A DNA stretch of 64,000 nt, taken from positions 5,672,501 to 5,736,500 of the forward strand of contig NC_087178.1 of NCBI RefSeq assembly GCF_035594125.1. Reading direction: 5' to 3'. Shown here in pieces: positions 1 through 45,320 of this stretch (the stretch's first letter is position 1; each line of letters opens with the position of its first letter). The notes below the pieces were generated by a model, which ran no database searches, was not told the origin of the DNA, and worked only from the letters and a program-made list of their open reading frames with translations. The stretch is from Scylla paramamosain. Its lineage: Eukaryota > Arthropoda > Malacostraca > Decapoda > Portunidae. Made by a program: the position numbers and the translations under genes.

Positions 1-490
<490 letters not shown>

Positions 491-979
491 GGTGTTCTGA
501 TACGCTTTGCTCTTTCACCCCGACTCTTTTCAAAGGCCACAGAGGTGACTTGCCGTATTCTCAAGAGTGTTTCTCCTGATAATAATGTAAAAATCTTATT
601 AATCTGTCACTAGAAGCGTAAAAAACAAACTTCATAATGCTTTACTCTCTCACCGCGACTCTTTTCAAAGGCCACGGAGGTGATTTGCCGTATTTTCAAG
701 AGTGTATCTCCTGATAATAATGTAGAAATCTTGTTAATCTGTCACGAAAAACATAAGAAAACTTACTTTATAATGCTTTGCTCTCTCATTGCGACTATTT
801 TCAAAGGCCACATAGGTGATTTGCCGTGTTCTCAAGAGTGTTTGTCCTGTTGATAATGTAGAAATCTTGTTAATCTGTCACTAGAAGCATAAATAAACAC
901 GCTTAAAAATCCGTTAACTTTAACTAGAACCTTTTGAATGTCGTGGAGGTGCGGCGCAGAAGTGTTTCAGAATATGGCC
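491..979 (+). mobile_element. MITE-like element, composite copy
   Basis: This dispersed family begins with a (c)gtattctgaaacgctttgctc end, continues with caaaggccacagagatgatt and ctcaagagtgttt, and closes with tgcggcgcagaagtgtttcagaatatgg. The outer ends are inverted copies of each other (ttctgaaac / gtttcagaa). In this copy the 5' half occurs three times in a row (starting near 491, 640 and 775), each about 140 bp. Confidence 0.6.
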
Positions 980-982
980 TTG

Positions 983-1849
<867 letters not shown>

Positions 1850-2690
1850 TTTACAAATGAATGTTTCTTACTTGCGGGAGAGGAAGAGACAAACAAACAC
1901 CATACTTTCCACAATACAAGGTCCCTTTCTCGTATCCTTTCCACTATATCATGAACGTGGGCTTATAAGGATGAGGGAAGTTTTCAATGTCTCCTTTCCT
2001 GTATAAATGTCTCTTACAGGAGAAACACATAGACAAACTTTATGCTTTCCACAACACAAGATAACTTTCTCTTATCCTTCCCACTAAATCATGGTGGCAT
2101 GGGTGAGAGAAGTTTTTTATTGTCTACTTTCCTGTATGGATGTCTTATTTGCAGGAGAAAGAGAGAAAGAGAGAGACAGATATATAAACTTTATGCTTTC
2201 AACAGTGCAAGATCATTCGCTCCTATTCTTTCCACATCATGAACGTGGCGTTGTAAAAGATGAGGAAAGTTTTCATCGTCTACTTTCCTGTATGAACGTC
2301 TCTTACTTGCAAAAGAAAGAGATAGACAAACTTTATACCTTCCGTAATTAAAGATCATTCTCTCCCACCCGTTCCACTACATCAGAACATGGGCTTGTAG
2401 AGGTGAGGGAAGTTTTCAGTGTCCTCTCTCCTGTGAAAGAAAGAGACAGACAAACTTTACACTTCCCACAAAACAAGATAACTTTCTCTTATCCTTTCCA
2501 CCTCATCATGAACTTGAGCTAGTAAGGAAGTTTTCATTATCTTCTCTCCTGCTTACACATCTCTTACTTGCAGGAGAAAGAGAGACAGACAAACTTTACT
2601 CTTTTCATAATACAAGATCATTCTCTCCTATCCCATCCACTACATCATGGACCTGAGCTAGCAAGAGCGAGGGAGGTTAGCACAAGTACT
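1850..2690 (+). repeat. Tandem repeat of about 125-155 bp units
   Basis: About six diverged units. Each carries gagacagacaaactttatgc, a ctttccacaatacaag-like stretch, a cattatccttccacta segment with atcatgaacgtggg, then gaggaaagttttcatcgtc and cctgtatgaatgtctctta. The marker gacaaacttta occurs near 2033, 2327, 2449 and 2587. The array ends about 100 bp before the candidate first fibrillin exon. Confidence 0.7.
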
Positions 2691-2798
2691 CTAGCAGAAT
2701 CTGAGGGCACCAGCAGGCCGGCCCACGCTGCCTCGCCGCCATCTGTGCCTCCAAGGTTCCAAGGAATAGTCAGACCTTGGCACTAACAGGGCAGGCGC

Positions 2799-2909
2799 AT
2801 GCAAGGGGAAGGTGTGTTGGGCCGCGCCGTGTTGTGTTGTGTGCTGGTATTGTTTGTTGCGTGGTGCCTGGTGCTGTCATTGCCGCCAGTCCTCTTGCTG
2901 CTGCTGATG
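2799..2909 (+). CDS. Candidate first coding exon of fibrillin (signal peptide)
   Basis: An ATG at 2799 opens a 37-codon reading frame with a short charged start (MQGEGVLGR) and then a long Cys/Leu/Val-rich hydrophobic core ending in PPVLLLLM. It is followed at once by a strong donor (ATG|GTAAGT at 2910). This is what a secretory signal exon should look like, and the gene downstream needs one. The problem is phase: this exon ends in phase 0 while the exon at 13860 needs two bases from its predecessor, so an unseen linking exon of length 3n+2 must exist between them. It could also be an unrelated hydrophobic open frame. Confidence 0.32.
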
Positions 2910-2957
2910 GTAAGTAATGTTACTGTTCTAATATAATAATACTTGTACTACTGCTGT

Positions 2958-3007
<50 letters not shown>

Positions 3008-3088
3008 TTATTACTACAACTACTACTACTACTTCTACTATTTAGGTCTCCAGTACCAGTACCATTACCTCTGCTGCTAAATACTACA

Positions 3089-3149
<61 letters not shown>

Positions 3150-3262
3150 TTGCTGCTGCTACAACTTATGCTGCTACTGCCGCTGCCTATAGTAGTAGTA
3201 GTAATAGTAGTAGTAGTAGTAGCAGCAGCAACAACAACAACGACAAGAACAAACAACAACAC

Positions 3263-3367
<105 letters not shown>

Positions 3368-3860
3368 CACTACTACTATACTATTCACTCCCTAACACCA
3401 CAAAAACACCACTACACCAAACCAATTTCCCTTCCTTCACCACCACCACCACCGCGACCACCCCCTTACCACCACCGTCAGTTTCCTTCCTCTCTCTCTC
3501 TCCTCTCCCCTCTCCCTCTCACTCTCTCCCCATCCACTCCCGTCGCTCGCACCGCCACTAGCCTGTCAGCGGAGCACAAGAGGGCGTTATGTGTTGCCAG
3601 GCCAGACTCTTTCTTCTTCCTCTTTCTCCGCGCCTCTTGGTGACGTCAAGCGGCACAATGTGAGGCTTGTGTGGCGCCGGACGACACACGCGGCGCGGCT
3701 TCTTCGGCTGCTGCCTGGCTGGGTGCAGACGCGGCCACCGGGAGTAGTGGTAGTGGTGGTGGTGGTGGTGGTGGTAAGAGGAAGGAGAAGGAAGTTGATT
3801 TGATGTGAAGTAGGAGAGGTGTAGGAATCACTATTACCATCACAGTAGTAGTAGTAGTAA

Positions 3861-3893
<33 letters not shown>

Positions 3894-4296
3894 GTAGTAG
3901 CAGTAGTAGTAGCAGTAGCAGTAGTAGCAGCAGTAGGAGGAGGAGGAGGAGAGATGGAGTATGGTAAATAAGCATTTTATTAGTATTATTCATTACTATT
4001 ATTATTTCATGTATTTTATCAATGCATACTTATAAAAAAAGGTCAATAAATATTTGTAATAAAGTAATGAATGAGGAAGGAATCTCATTGTTTTAATACT
4101 GTTACTTTATCATACGGTGTCTATCAACATCAAGTGAAAATATATCCACACGCTCACGAAGAAAGACCTTAACAACTAAATGGTATCGAGATCCATTAAT
4201 TATCTCTAACGGAATAAACTAATAAAGTTATCTTACACTTCACAGTTATTCCCTCTTATCGTCTCGCAGCGCAACCCTTTCGACTTGAGCGAGCGC

Positions 4297-4496
4297 TTAT
4301 TCTAAAACACTTTACTCTCTGAACACGAGTAATTTCAAAGGCTAGAGATGAATACCCGAGTTCTCAAGAGTATGTTCCTGTTAATCATGCCAGAAACCTT
4401 ATCAATCTATCACTAGAACCGTAAAAACACCTTGAATGAAATCCGTGTGACTTCAACCAGTGAAGGCGCGGCGCAAGAGTGTTTCAGAATATGTCC
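4297..4496 (+). mobile_element. MITE-like element, single copy
   Basis: Same family as 491-979, about 200 bp, from ttattctaaaacac to gagtgtttcagaatatg. A further isolated end (ttattctgaaacgcc) follows near 4570. Confidence 0.6.
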
Positions 4497-4699
4497 TTAC
4501 TCAGGTCTTTACTCGTACTCACTCCCGGAGCCAGCGAGGAGTAACAGCATCAGGACTGCACGTGCCCTTATTCTGAAACGCCTTGGATCCTCTTGACAAC
4601 TATTTCCAAGAACCATACAAATAATGAACCTTTTTTTTCTTGGATCTCCTTTTTTTCTCTAGCTTGTGTATAATCTTTAGTGAGCGATCTTTAGAAACC

Positions 4700-4784
<85 letters not shown>

Positions 4785-4928
4785 TTATTTCTTATGACTT
4801 AACACTGACAAGAGGAGGAGGGAGGTGAGGAGGAGGAGGAGGAGGAGGAGGAGGAGGTCTGTCATCCGACGCTCAGTACAAATGGAAGATGATGATGATG
4901 TGGGTGTTGATGTATGTATGTATGTCAT

Positions 4929-4998
<70 letters not shown>

Positions 4999-5766
4999 CA
5001 ACCAAGATTAGAAAAGAAAAAGAAACACCGACTTTTATGTGTCATTAATACCGTGGTAGTAGTAATAGTAGTAGTAGTAGTAGTAGTAGTTTAGTAATAA
5101 TCTGATAATAAATTCTTTTACGTATTTATTTCCCTCTTATTTTTCACCACAATTTTTCCCCTCTCTCAAATTTTCCCTTCGGTATATTTCTCTTCGTTAC
5201 TCCTGCGGTCGTTAATCTCTCCCCGTCATCTGAGGTCACGGGGAGTCAGTCCTGCGCGGGCCCTGCAATACTTTCACCATCATTTCCATTTTTGACTGAA
5301 GACGCAGCGACAGCTCACATATTTCCCCATCCCTCCACTCTCTCCACCTCTTGAGCATCCACCCCTCCATCATTCCACCCGCAGATCCCACCCACTCACC
5401 CACAGTCCCACCCATCACCTCACCCAAGCCCTGTGAACCCCAAGTGGTGGAGGAAAGAAAAATTGGTACATATTCCGAGACTGTCCATCGTGCGCTCTCT
5501 AATTTCGCTCCCTGTGATGGATTGATTTGGTTTTTGTCTCTCGAATTGCGAATTATTTTTCCTTTTCGTGGTTTATTTTCATGGAGTTTCTGCTTTCGTA
5601 TATTTCTTTGAAGGGTTTTTTGTTATTATTTATATAGTTGTTTGTTTGTTTATTTGATTGTTTATTTTATATTGGTATGAGTGTGTATTTTGTTGTGCAA
5701 TGTTCATGAAGCACATACTGTTTTGATGCAGCACTTTAAGGACGTGGCCGTAAAGTGTTGCCAACC

Positions 5767-5876
<110 letters not shown>

Positions 5877-6282
5877 CTATGTATGAAATAAAAGCCATGT
5901 TTTGATTCACATCTGACGTTTCGTTGGTGCAGCTGTTGCTGTCAGACACTCGACTTTTTTACAATACCCTCATCGAAGGAACTAAAACTACTCATGATTG
6001 TGTCCGGCGGGGCGTGGCAGGAGGGTGGGAGGGACATGGCGGGGCGTGGCGGGGTGCGGGTAGCTCGTGCCGCGCCCCTACAACTCAGAGTGATGTAGGA
6101 GGGCAGGTCGTGGGTCGCGCCTCGGCAGTCTCGCTCTCCCGTCAGACAGAGGCTCTGGCGTCCCTCTGGGCCCGTCTCCACCTCCCATGTGACCCCCCGG
6201 CGCCGCGCGGTTCCAAATAAGCAGAGAGGCCACAAACAGCGTCTGCTCAGGATCACCCTCGCCTGGCTGGTTTTCTTCTCTC

Positions 6283-6315
<33 letters not shown>

Positions 6316-6319
6316 GTCT

Positions 6320-6363
<44 letters not shown>

Positions 6364-6543
6364 CTCTCACATCGTCACGCCCTCCTCGGTCCTTCGTGAC
6401 GTTCTAATCATCGTTTGTAAACATTAAGAAGGAGAGGGAATGACCGCCCCTTTATTTACCGCTCGCCCGACACACGACAGAGGACCCATCACTTGCATGA
6501 CTTCGGCAGGCTAACTTTGAGCTGCAGAGGTGGAGTTTAACTA

Positions 6544-7157
6544 GGCCCGTATTCTAAAACGCTTTTGCTTCTCACCACGATTATTTTCAAAGGCCACATA
6601 GATGATTAGTCAGGTTCTCAAGAGTATTGATCAGGTTAATAATGTAGAAATTTTGTTAACTTGTCAGCAGAACAGTAGAAACACCCTTAAAAATCCGTGA
6701 ATCTTGAAATAATGCCATATGAAATTACCTTACTCTGAAACGCTTCGCTCTCTCACCACAGCTATTTTCAAAGGCCACAGAGATTATTAGATAGGTTCTC
6801 AAGAGCGTTTATCCAGTTAGTAATGTAGGAATCTTGTTAATCTCTCATTGTAACCGTAAAAACATCCTTAATCATTTCAGTTCTGGCCATTTTTTTCTCC
6901 CATAATCTCTTAACATTTTCAGACACACATGTTTTGTACAAGAGTATATTAATTTGTTTTGTAGCATAGAACATAGAAAATGAACCTCTTATTCTTTCTG
7001 TTCTCCATATGACCATACTAATAATTCTCCTGTACTGCTCTGAATGTTACCTAAAGATGAGCATAACAGTGATAGGAATAAAAACCCGTGTCACTTCAAA
7101 TTAAACCCTTTTGAAAGTCGTGGAGATGTAGTGCGTAAGTGTTTCAGAATATAGTCC
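6544..7157 (+). mobile_element. MITE-like element, tandem and interrupted copy
   Basis: Starts gcccgtattctaaaacgc at 6544. The 5' half is repeated from about 6728. An unrelated segment of about 190 bp (6880-7075) interrupts the second copy before the usual 3' end at 7157. Confidence 0.55.
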
Positions 7158-7395
7158 TTTAAGATGCGCCCCCTCAACGCCGCCCGCCGAAACGCACCCG
7201 TGGTATTTCCTGCCGAAGGTTATAGTAATTATGTGCTTCCTTGTAAGGGTGTGAGTGGAGAAATCGTGCGGGAGATGAAGGGAAAATTAATATATGGTTT
7301 GAGAGGCCGTAAGTGTGTGTGTATTCCTGTTGTGTACGAGTGTTAGCGCCTTTGCAGAGTGTTGATAGGGCGTGCATCTTTGAAATGTATGGTAC

Positions 7396-7462
<67 letters not shown>

Positions 7463-7521
7463 AAAAAAAATTCTTTTTCAATTTAAGTGTAATGAAAAAA
7501 TTGTTAGTAGTAGTAGCCAAG

Positions 7522-7615
<94 letters not shown>

Positions 7616-8128
7616 GAAGACAAAAAAAAAAAAAAGCAATATACCACTCCAAAAAAAGATTAGTATTCGATGAGATTAAAAAAAAAAAAAAAACCTGACA
7701 AGTTTATTTCCGAAAACCGATCACACAGCAACCACCACCACCATCAACAACAACAACTAACAACCACACGAAAAGCAGCACAATCATGAAATCAGGAAAA
7801 TCACCGCTATTGTCTGGCCGGCACGAAGGCGTCCCGAAAGCCACCCACGACAGAGACCACGGCGTTAGAGCGAGACCGAGCGAGACCAAATGCAGGGCGG
7901 CGTGAGAAGTTCATATTTTAGACTCTGCTGGCTTGTGGGCGTGGGCGCGGCATACCAGGGGCGGCTGAGGGTGTGTGAGTGTGTGGATGATTGGAGGACG
8001 CGAAGGAAGGGGTGTAAGGGGGAGAAGGAGAGGGATGTTGTAAGGTTAGGAAGGAGTGTGGGAGTGTAGGGTGTATTGAGGTGTATGTACATGCATGCAT
8101 ACGTACATTTATGCAGAACAATGGACGG

Positions 8129-8216
<88 letters not shown>

Positions 8217-8263
8217 ATCATCATTGTATAAACAGTGGGATAGGAAGGCTCATTCTCGCCATT

Positions 8264-8310
<47 letters not shown>

Positions 8311-8439
8311 GAGAGGAGAGAGAGAGAGAGAGAGACGGTTCACATTTGGCCACCTGTGGAAAACTTGGGAAGGGAAAAAATAAAGAAGAGGCGATGAAAG
8401 AGAAGAATGAAGATGAAATACCACTGTAAAAAGTGACTG

Positions 8440-8513
<74 letters not shown>

Positions 8514-8572
8514 CCAACCGAGGATAATGTACGAAGAAAAGTGTTCCTATTACTACTACTACTACTACTACT

Positions 8573-8621
<49 letters not shown>

Positions 8622-8622
8622 T

Positions 8623-8655
<33 letters not shown>

Positions 8656-8758
8656 TCACATTGCCTACTTAAGTCTTGCTGTCTTTCACATTTAGACTAC
8701 TTTCACAAATCTGTTCTTTCTATTTCCTCTTTTTTTTTATGCGTATGTTTGTTTTTGT

Positions 8759-8851
<93 letters not shown>

Positions 8852-9089
8852 TACACACACTTATTTCTCATTGTTGTGCGTTTGTGTGTGCGTAAATAGT
8901 AGTAGTAGTAGTAGGAGGAGAAGTAAGGAGGAGGAAGAGGAGAAGGAGCTCAGGTCATTGACAAGAAATAGACACTTTATAACGATCTAATTGAGTCGTT
9001 TTAGTTAATGGCGAGTTAACCCAAACAGACGCACGGAGTTTATCGTGATCTGAATAATTAATGAGCTTGGGTGACGTATGGTTGGGTGG

Positions 9090-9166
<77 letters not shown>

Positions 9167-9566
9167 CGCTCGCTTGCAGACTTCAACGTGCTACTGGAAA
9201 GAAAACGGGGAGAGGAAACGAGGGAATTATGGAATATATAGTTAAACATGTTTTCTTTTGTTACTCTGATGAAGATTTTACGTCAAGAAACAAAAGAGAA
9301 GCGCTAGCAGGGAATTTCGAGTCATTTCTCTCTTTCCTTCATCCTCCTCCTCCTCCTCCTCCTCCTCCTCCTCCTCCTCCTCCTCCTCCTCCTCCTCCTC
9401 CTCCCCCTCTTTCTCCTCCTCCTCCTCCTCCTCCTTGGCTTTTACTTTTACTCTTGCATCTCTCACAAACTAAATAATTGTAAAGTTGGTGTCATTTTGG
9501 TTCTTTGCGCCGCCTACTTAGACGCCCAAGTATTTAGCGTGTAAGTGACGGCGCGGCAAGAAGCAT

Positions 9567-9628
<62 letters not shown>

Positions 9629-9700
9629 CGCACGTTTGTCAACAAGTTTCCCTAACGGAGATCTGAAGAACCATTTAAGCAGAACTCGCACAGTAGTAGG

Positions 9701-9731
<31 letters not shown>

Positions 9732-9862
9732 TTCCGGGGAAGGCGTCAGGATAAGCGGGGAGGGGAGGAAGAAAGTTGGAGTGATGGCTTTCCCAGACCC
9801 GCCGCGAAGCCCTTGGGAGGAAGAGGCCGAGTAGTCCTGAGGCACCTTAGGCCGCTTATAGG

Positions 9863-9975
9863 GTCGTACTAACCCTTGGAAGCCTTCAGGAGGTCGTACT
9901 AACCCGTGGAAGCCTTCAGGAGGTCGTACTAACCCATGGAAGCCTTCAGGAGGTCGTACTAATCCTTGGGAGGCG
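9863..9975 (+). repeat. 30-bp minisatellite
   Basis: Nearly four units of a 30-base sequence (ggtcgtactaacccgtggaa plus gccttcagga). On the minus strand it reads as decapeptide repeats (GLVRPPEGFH). The enclosing frame starts and stops in low-complexity DNA, so coding is unlikely. Confidence 0.8.
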
Positions 9976-10513
9976 TGGGAGATGCTTAATGTAGTCGTAG
10001 GAGGCAAGAGAGACTTCACTTGTGTCAAGAAAGGTAGTCGTAACTATGCCAAGTCGTGGAGGAGGCTAAGGAGACTTGTTAGAGCTGGTTTGGGTCGTGG
10101 GGAGGCTTGGGGAGGCTTGCTAGGGCTGATTTGGATCCTATGCCAAGTGTGGGGAGGCTGGGGTGGCGGGTGTCGGTCCTAATGGGGAAGTGAAAGACGG
10201 TAATCGCAGCTGGGACGCAAGACACTCTGGCATGAGACAAAACATGATGCCTGGATAAGATGAATGGCGCTTGGCGAGGCGGGAGACGTGAGCAGCGAGG
10301 AGTCAAGGTGGTATTGGTGGTGAGGCAGCCCAGCCACCTCCCTCTGAAGACCTTTACTAGGCAGGAGGAGGGGAAGGGGGAGAAGGAACTGATTTGGAAG
10401 TGGTTGAGGAGAGCAAGTTTTAGAGTGTGAGCATTGTGTCTATATATGAATGCTGTGGAAAATTTATATTTCTCTTGATGTGTGTTGATTTTATGATGTG
10501 TTTTTGAAATATG

Positions 10514-10572
<59 letters not shown>

Positions 10573-11478
10573 TGCTCTAACACCCAAATATATTACTAAC
10601 ATCAGTCACTCAGTAAACTAAAAAATAAAATAAATAAATAAATAATAATAATAACATACCTTTACCTCTTCAACACAAACCCACGCCACTTCACCAAGAC
10701 ACACGCACCACTCCCGCACCACAAAGCAGCTCTGCGTCAGGTGTACCTCTAGTAATTAAACCAAATATAACCCTCGCCACACCTCACGTAGCCACCTTCC
10801 TGCGGCGACCACCTGTTACCTCCCCGTTCCCTTCACCGCCAGCGTGCGAACCGTCCTCCCCGCTACCCATCCTTCCAATAAGTGTTATCCACCGTGTAAT
10901 ATTTTGTACTTTGCCTCACGTAAAATTAATTCGCGTTGTAGCTCCGTCCTGCCTCTTATGGGTGAGCTAACGAGGAGTATTATAGCGTAGCGTTTAAGGC
11001 CGAGGCTAATGTTCAAACGATGCAAAACTTATTTCTCCTCACCGGGCTGCAGATTCGCTTTTTTCCTTTCCCTTTTGCCCGTTATCTCCCTTACTCGGGG
11101 ATGCGCGGTCCGAGCGAGGCGGGAGGATAAAAAAAAACTAAACTATTGTTCTCTCTTAGTGCATGCTGCCTGTCCGCGTGGGTGCTGTTATCGCATGAAT
11201 TTTTAATGTTATGCGGATCGGGGGGTGAGATAAGAGCAGGTTTGGAGGCGTCTGAGCGAGGTGTATAATGCGTGAGCGAGGTGTGGGTGAGTCTTCCTTA
11301 CAAGGCGGTGGTAGTGCAGGGTGAGGACGCAGACGGTGGGAGGGAGGAAGGAGTCTGAGGATGAGGAGAAGGGTTGGGAGTGAATGGCGGGGAGGGAGGC
11401 TGATGCTTTCTAACCATTCGTCTCTGGCAAGGAGTAATTCATTCACGGGGTTTGACGAAGACCACCGAGGGAGTTGAG

Positions 11479-11698
11479 GCCATATTCTGAAACACCTCTG
11501 CGCCGCACCTTCACTACTTTTAAAGGCCTCTAGATGAAGTTACACGGTTTTTAAGGCTGTTTTTATGGTTCTAGTGACAGATTAACAAGATTTCTACATT
11601 ATTAACATGAGAAACACTCTTGAGAACCCGGTTAATTATCTCTGTGGACTTTAAAAATAGTCATGGTGAAAGAGCAAACCGTTTCAAAATACGGACCT
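11479..11698 (-). mobile_element. MITE-like element, reverse orientation
   Basis: A full-length copy of about 220 bp lying opposite to those at 491 and 6544. Terminal repeats are ggccatattctgaaacac at the left and ccgtttcaaaatacggacc at the right. Confidence 0.65.
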
Positions 11699-12419
11699 TT
11701 GTGGGTGGCGCCGTGCATAGAAAACGGAAAACTTGGGTTCGTGAAAGTGCAGGTATTGGAGCCTTGGTGCTGAGATAATGGCGTTATGGCGTGAGGTATT
11801 ATAAACTGTTATCCTCCCGGTGAGTGAGGAGCATGAGGCTCTGAGGGAAGCGTGAGAGGTAGAAAGGTAGTGAGTGTAAGCTGGTTGGGTAGTGTTGGGT
11901 ATGTAAGAGTCACTTAGGCGGTAAGAGTGGAGGAGTGGTGTGGGGCTGGTGAGGGGTGGTGGGAGTTAAGAGGCTGAGAAAAGGGTTAAGGCACTGAAGG
12001 GACACTTAGGGAACGTTGTTGAGGGTCTGAGATGCTGGGGGTGCCATTGTGTATTATGTGGTGGAATGAGATACACCCCGTCCTTCCTTCCCCTCATTCC
12101 ACCAGTAAGTCAAGGAGACACACTAAGATACTTGATTCTTTTAGCTGTACCGCATCACCTTACCGTTCCTTCTGACTCTTGAGGAACAGCGCCAAGAGGG
12201 ATAGGAGACAAGCCCTTCACCTACTACCGTACTAATGTCCAAGGGTCCTCAGATCGAGACGGTCCGTATTGTAATCAAGTCCAATAAAATCAAGTCTTCG
12301 TCTTGCCCTCTAACTTCATTCGATTAAAAAAAAAAAAAAAAAAAAAAAAATGTCATGTGTATTACTATTTTTTTTAAATCCCTTTACCACAGACTGATAA
12401 AAAAAAAATACTTGATTTT

Positions 12420-12800
<381 letters not shown>

Positions 12801-13520
12801 TTAAGATACACGAACTAATGGTAGTGTTAGGACGGTAGGAACACTCGTCTAAAGCTCATAGCTCCTGCCATATTTGTCCCTTGTCAAGTAGTCCATTAGT
12901 GGGGCAGAGAGAGAGGGAGAGAGGTGGGGAGAGAGTCCTTCCATACCTCTCCCTCCATACTACTCTCCCTCCCTCTCCCATGCAATTAACGCCTCTCCAC
13001 CCACTATGGTGTCCTTCAACCTCTCCACGCCGCTGATTGTGTCTTAAATATGATTATCAGTGTTGTCAAGCTTTATTTCTCAGGGTTAAGCGTGTTCTCG
13101 TGGCGGTTAAGGGAAGGGAAAGGATGGGATGGGAAAGGAAGGGAGGTACGCGTACTGTGGAGGGAAGAAAGGAAGGTAGAGATGGATCATGTGAAAGGGG
13201 CATGGATAGCGATGATGAAAAAGAACAGACAGACGAACTGGGAGAGTGAGAGAGACAGACAAAGAGAGACAGAGACAGACATTCACTCTATCCTCACATC
13301 ACCACTAACCAGACAGTCATAAGCATTCTTGACACCTTGCAAACTTAGCTTAAATTTACGTGAGTGGTTCTGAAAATCTAACACTATGATGCAGAGTTAG
13401 GCTGCGTTCACTTCTCCCTTTCTCTTTCTCCAATCTGCTACGAGGGAAAGAAAAAACCTGTATGGCCCAAAATAACCACACATGCATATGCAGAGGTGAA
13501 GAAAGGGAGGTCAGTTATTC

Positions 13521-13565
<45 letters not shown>

Positions 13566-13702
13566 AGAGAGATGGTGGTGGTGGTGGTGCTGGGGACGTG
13601 GATATCCAGAATTGAGATTAAGCAACTTATTTGTATCTCATTGCAGTACAGTAGTAGTAGCATCAGTAGTAGCAGTAGTGATAATAGTAGTAGTACTAAT
13701 AT

Positions 13703-13744
<42 letters not shown>

Positions 13745-13859
13745 CAGTAGTAGCAGTAGTAGTAGTAGTAGTAGTAGTTGTTGTTGTTGTTGTTGTTGTT
13801 GTTGTTAGGTTTGTCATTGTTGTTCTTGACTAATATCTCTGCATCTTCCTCTTCCTCAG

Positions 13860-43622
<29,763 letters not shown>

Positions 43623-45000
43623 TAAGAAGAGAAAAGTTATTAGAAATGTTTATTTTCTTGCCCAAACATGCCACTGGCAATGGCAACAATGAGCAAATTA
43701 TCTTGACACAAACCTTGAGAGTGAATGTGTGTGTATGTATGAGTGTGTGTTTAAGCAAGTGCATGTGTGTGAAGCAGTGGCATATAATGTTGAAATACTT
43801 CCATATCTCCAAGTGTTCCATAGTTTTCTATAATTTATTTAACATGCACTGAGCTGAAGGAAGAGAAGTGAACCCTCCACAAAGTAGGTGATAATTCCTG
43901 CTCGGTATTCAGTACGCAACCGTTGCCTGACATTAATAGAGCTTCTCAACTTGAATGAAATGCAAGTTTTTGTGCTTGATTTGATATTCTCAGTAGGGAT
44001 GTATGTAATATTCCTATAATTTTGTATGTTTTTTGGAACCGATAAACATGAAAACACCATATCAGACCACAATCTTTGAAAATTTCTCGCAGGACATAGT
44101 TGAATGACGTGACAACTGGAGTCCATCATAATTCTTTTTGTCTAGTAGTATGTACATTGATGTGTACTTAGTAGATATTAGAAAGTTCCTTCCTGTCAGT
44201 TGGTGACATTTGTGATGAGCAAAGCTGGGAAATATGATGCAGTTTCGTGAAGTGTTAAGGACTCTTGTTGTGGTGATATTTATGAAGGTGCTAATTCTAC
44301 TTGGCTTTGCTTGAACTCATATGTACTGTATGTAACTTAGGGACCACTAGTTTTAAATAACAAATCACTGAGGGAATGTGCCGAAGTTACTTTCATCATG
44401 TCACCTTGCATTGTTTCAAAGTCATGCCCGCACTGCATGCTCTCTCACGTGAGCTTGTACTGAAGAGTTACAGTGAAAACAGTCTACCAAGAACCCTTCC
44501 ATATCTGCTCAGTGATAAGCTACCATTTCCCATCACACCCTCCCATCATATTTAGCCTTCAAACTTAGTCACTTCAACATGTCACTCCCAGAACAGTCAA
44601 TTATTCAGATGTATAGGTAAGCATCTGTGTATGAAGTGTATAACTTAAAGGTTTCATACAAGGTCGTTGTCCTAGTTACTTGTTTTAACACATTCACATG
44701 CCTTCCAAACGTATTGAGTCCATAATTGACCCAAATGACCCTGCCCAGTGGTCCTGAGTGAGTGGCGTGATGTGTGGTGGGTGTGGTGCTCTGTGGTGTC
44801 TGTCTACAGAACAAGCATGAATGCCTCTCTGGTGTACAGTCTTGAATTTCACTGCAGTGTTAGATATATTACATTACACAGATGATTTATTACTGATCTG
44901 TCTGATTTCATGACTTATACTGTTAAATTACAAATTGTATAAATTTGATGAATAGTAACATGGCTATCTTGTTGATTAAAATATTATTGCATTAATAGTT
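43623..45000 (+). other. Fbn: Probable fibrillin 3' UTR
   Basis: The stretch after the stop codon is AT-rich and without long open frames. No AATAAA lies close behind the stop. The first plausible cleavage signal I see is ATTAAA at 44975-44980, which would give a 3' UTR of about 1.4 kb. The end point is a guess. Confidence 0.3.
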
Positions 45001-45320
45001 ATGCCTCTGACATTTTATCAATACCTGTGAACTTGCAGGCACAACTTAATTCAAGTAGCTTGATATTCTCACTCTTCCCCTCCTGAAAATACAAGGAAAA
45101 ATTTATTAGTCATTTATGGGTTGAGCACACATGACTAAGAGAACATTACCATCAAGACTGTGCAGTGGCCAGAGGGGCATCAACCTTGTTCTTTCTCACT
45201 GCCAAAGGACACCATTTATGCAAAAACAAAAAAATTAACTCACCTAGGTTAAGTGACTCTTTGTAGTGAAGGTTATAGGGGGAGAAATCACTATAAACAC
45301 GTTTTGTACATAGTCTAGTG

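Noticed and set aside
7865..8659. 264-codon minus-strand frame with Ser, Ser-Leu and Thr-His runs
   Set aside because: It consists of translated microsatellites; no unique conserved part.
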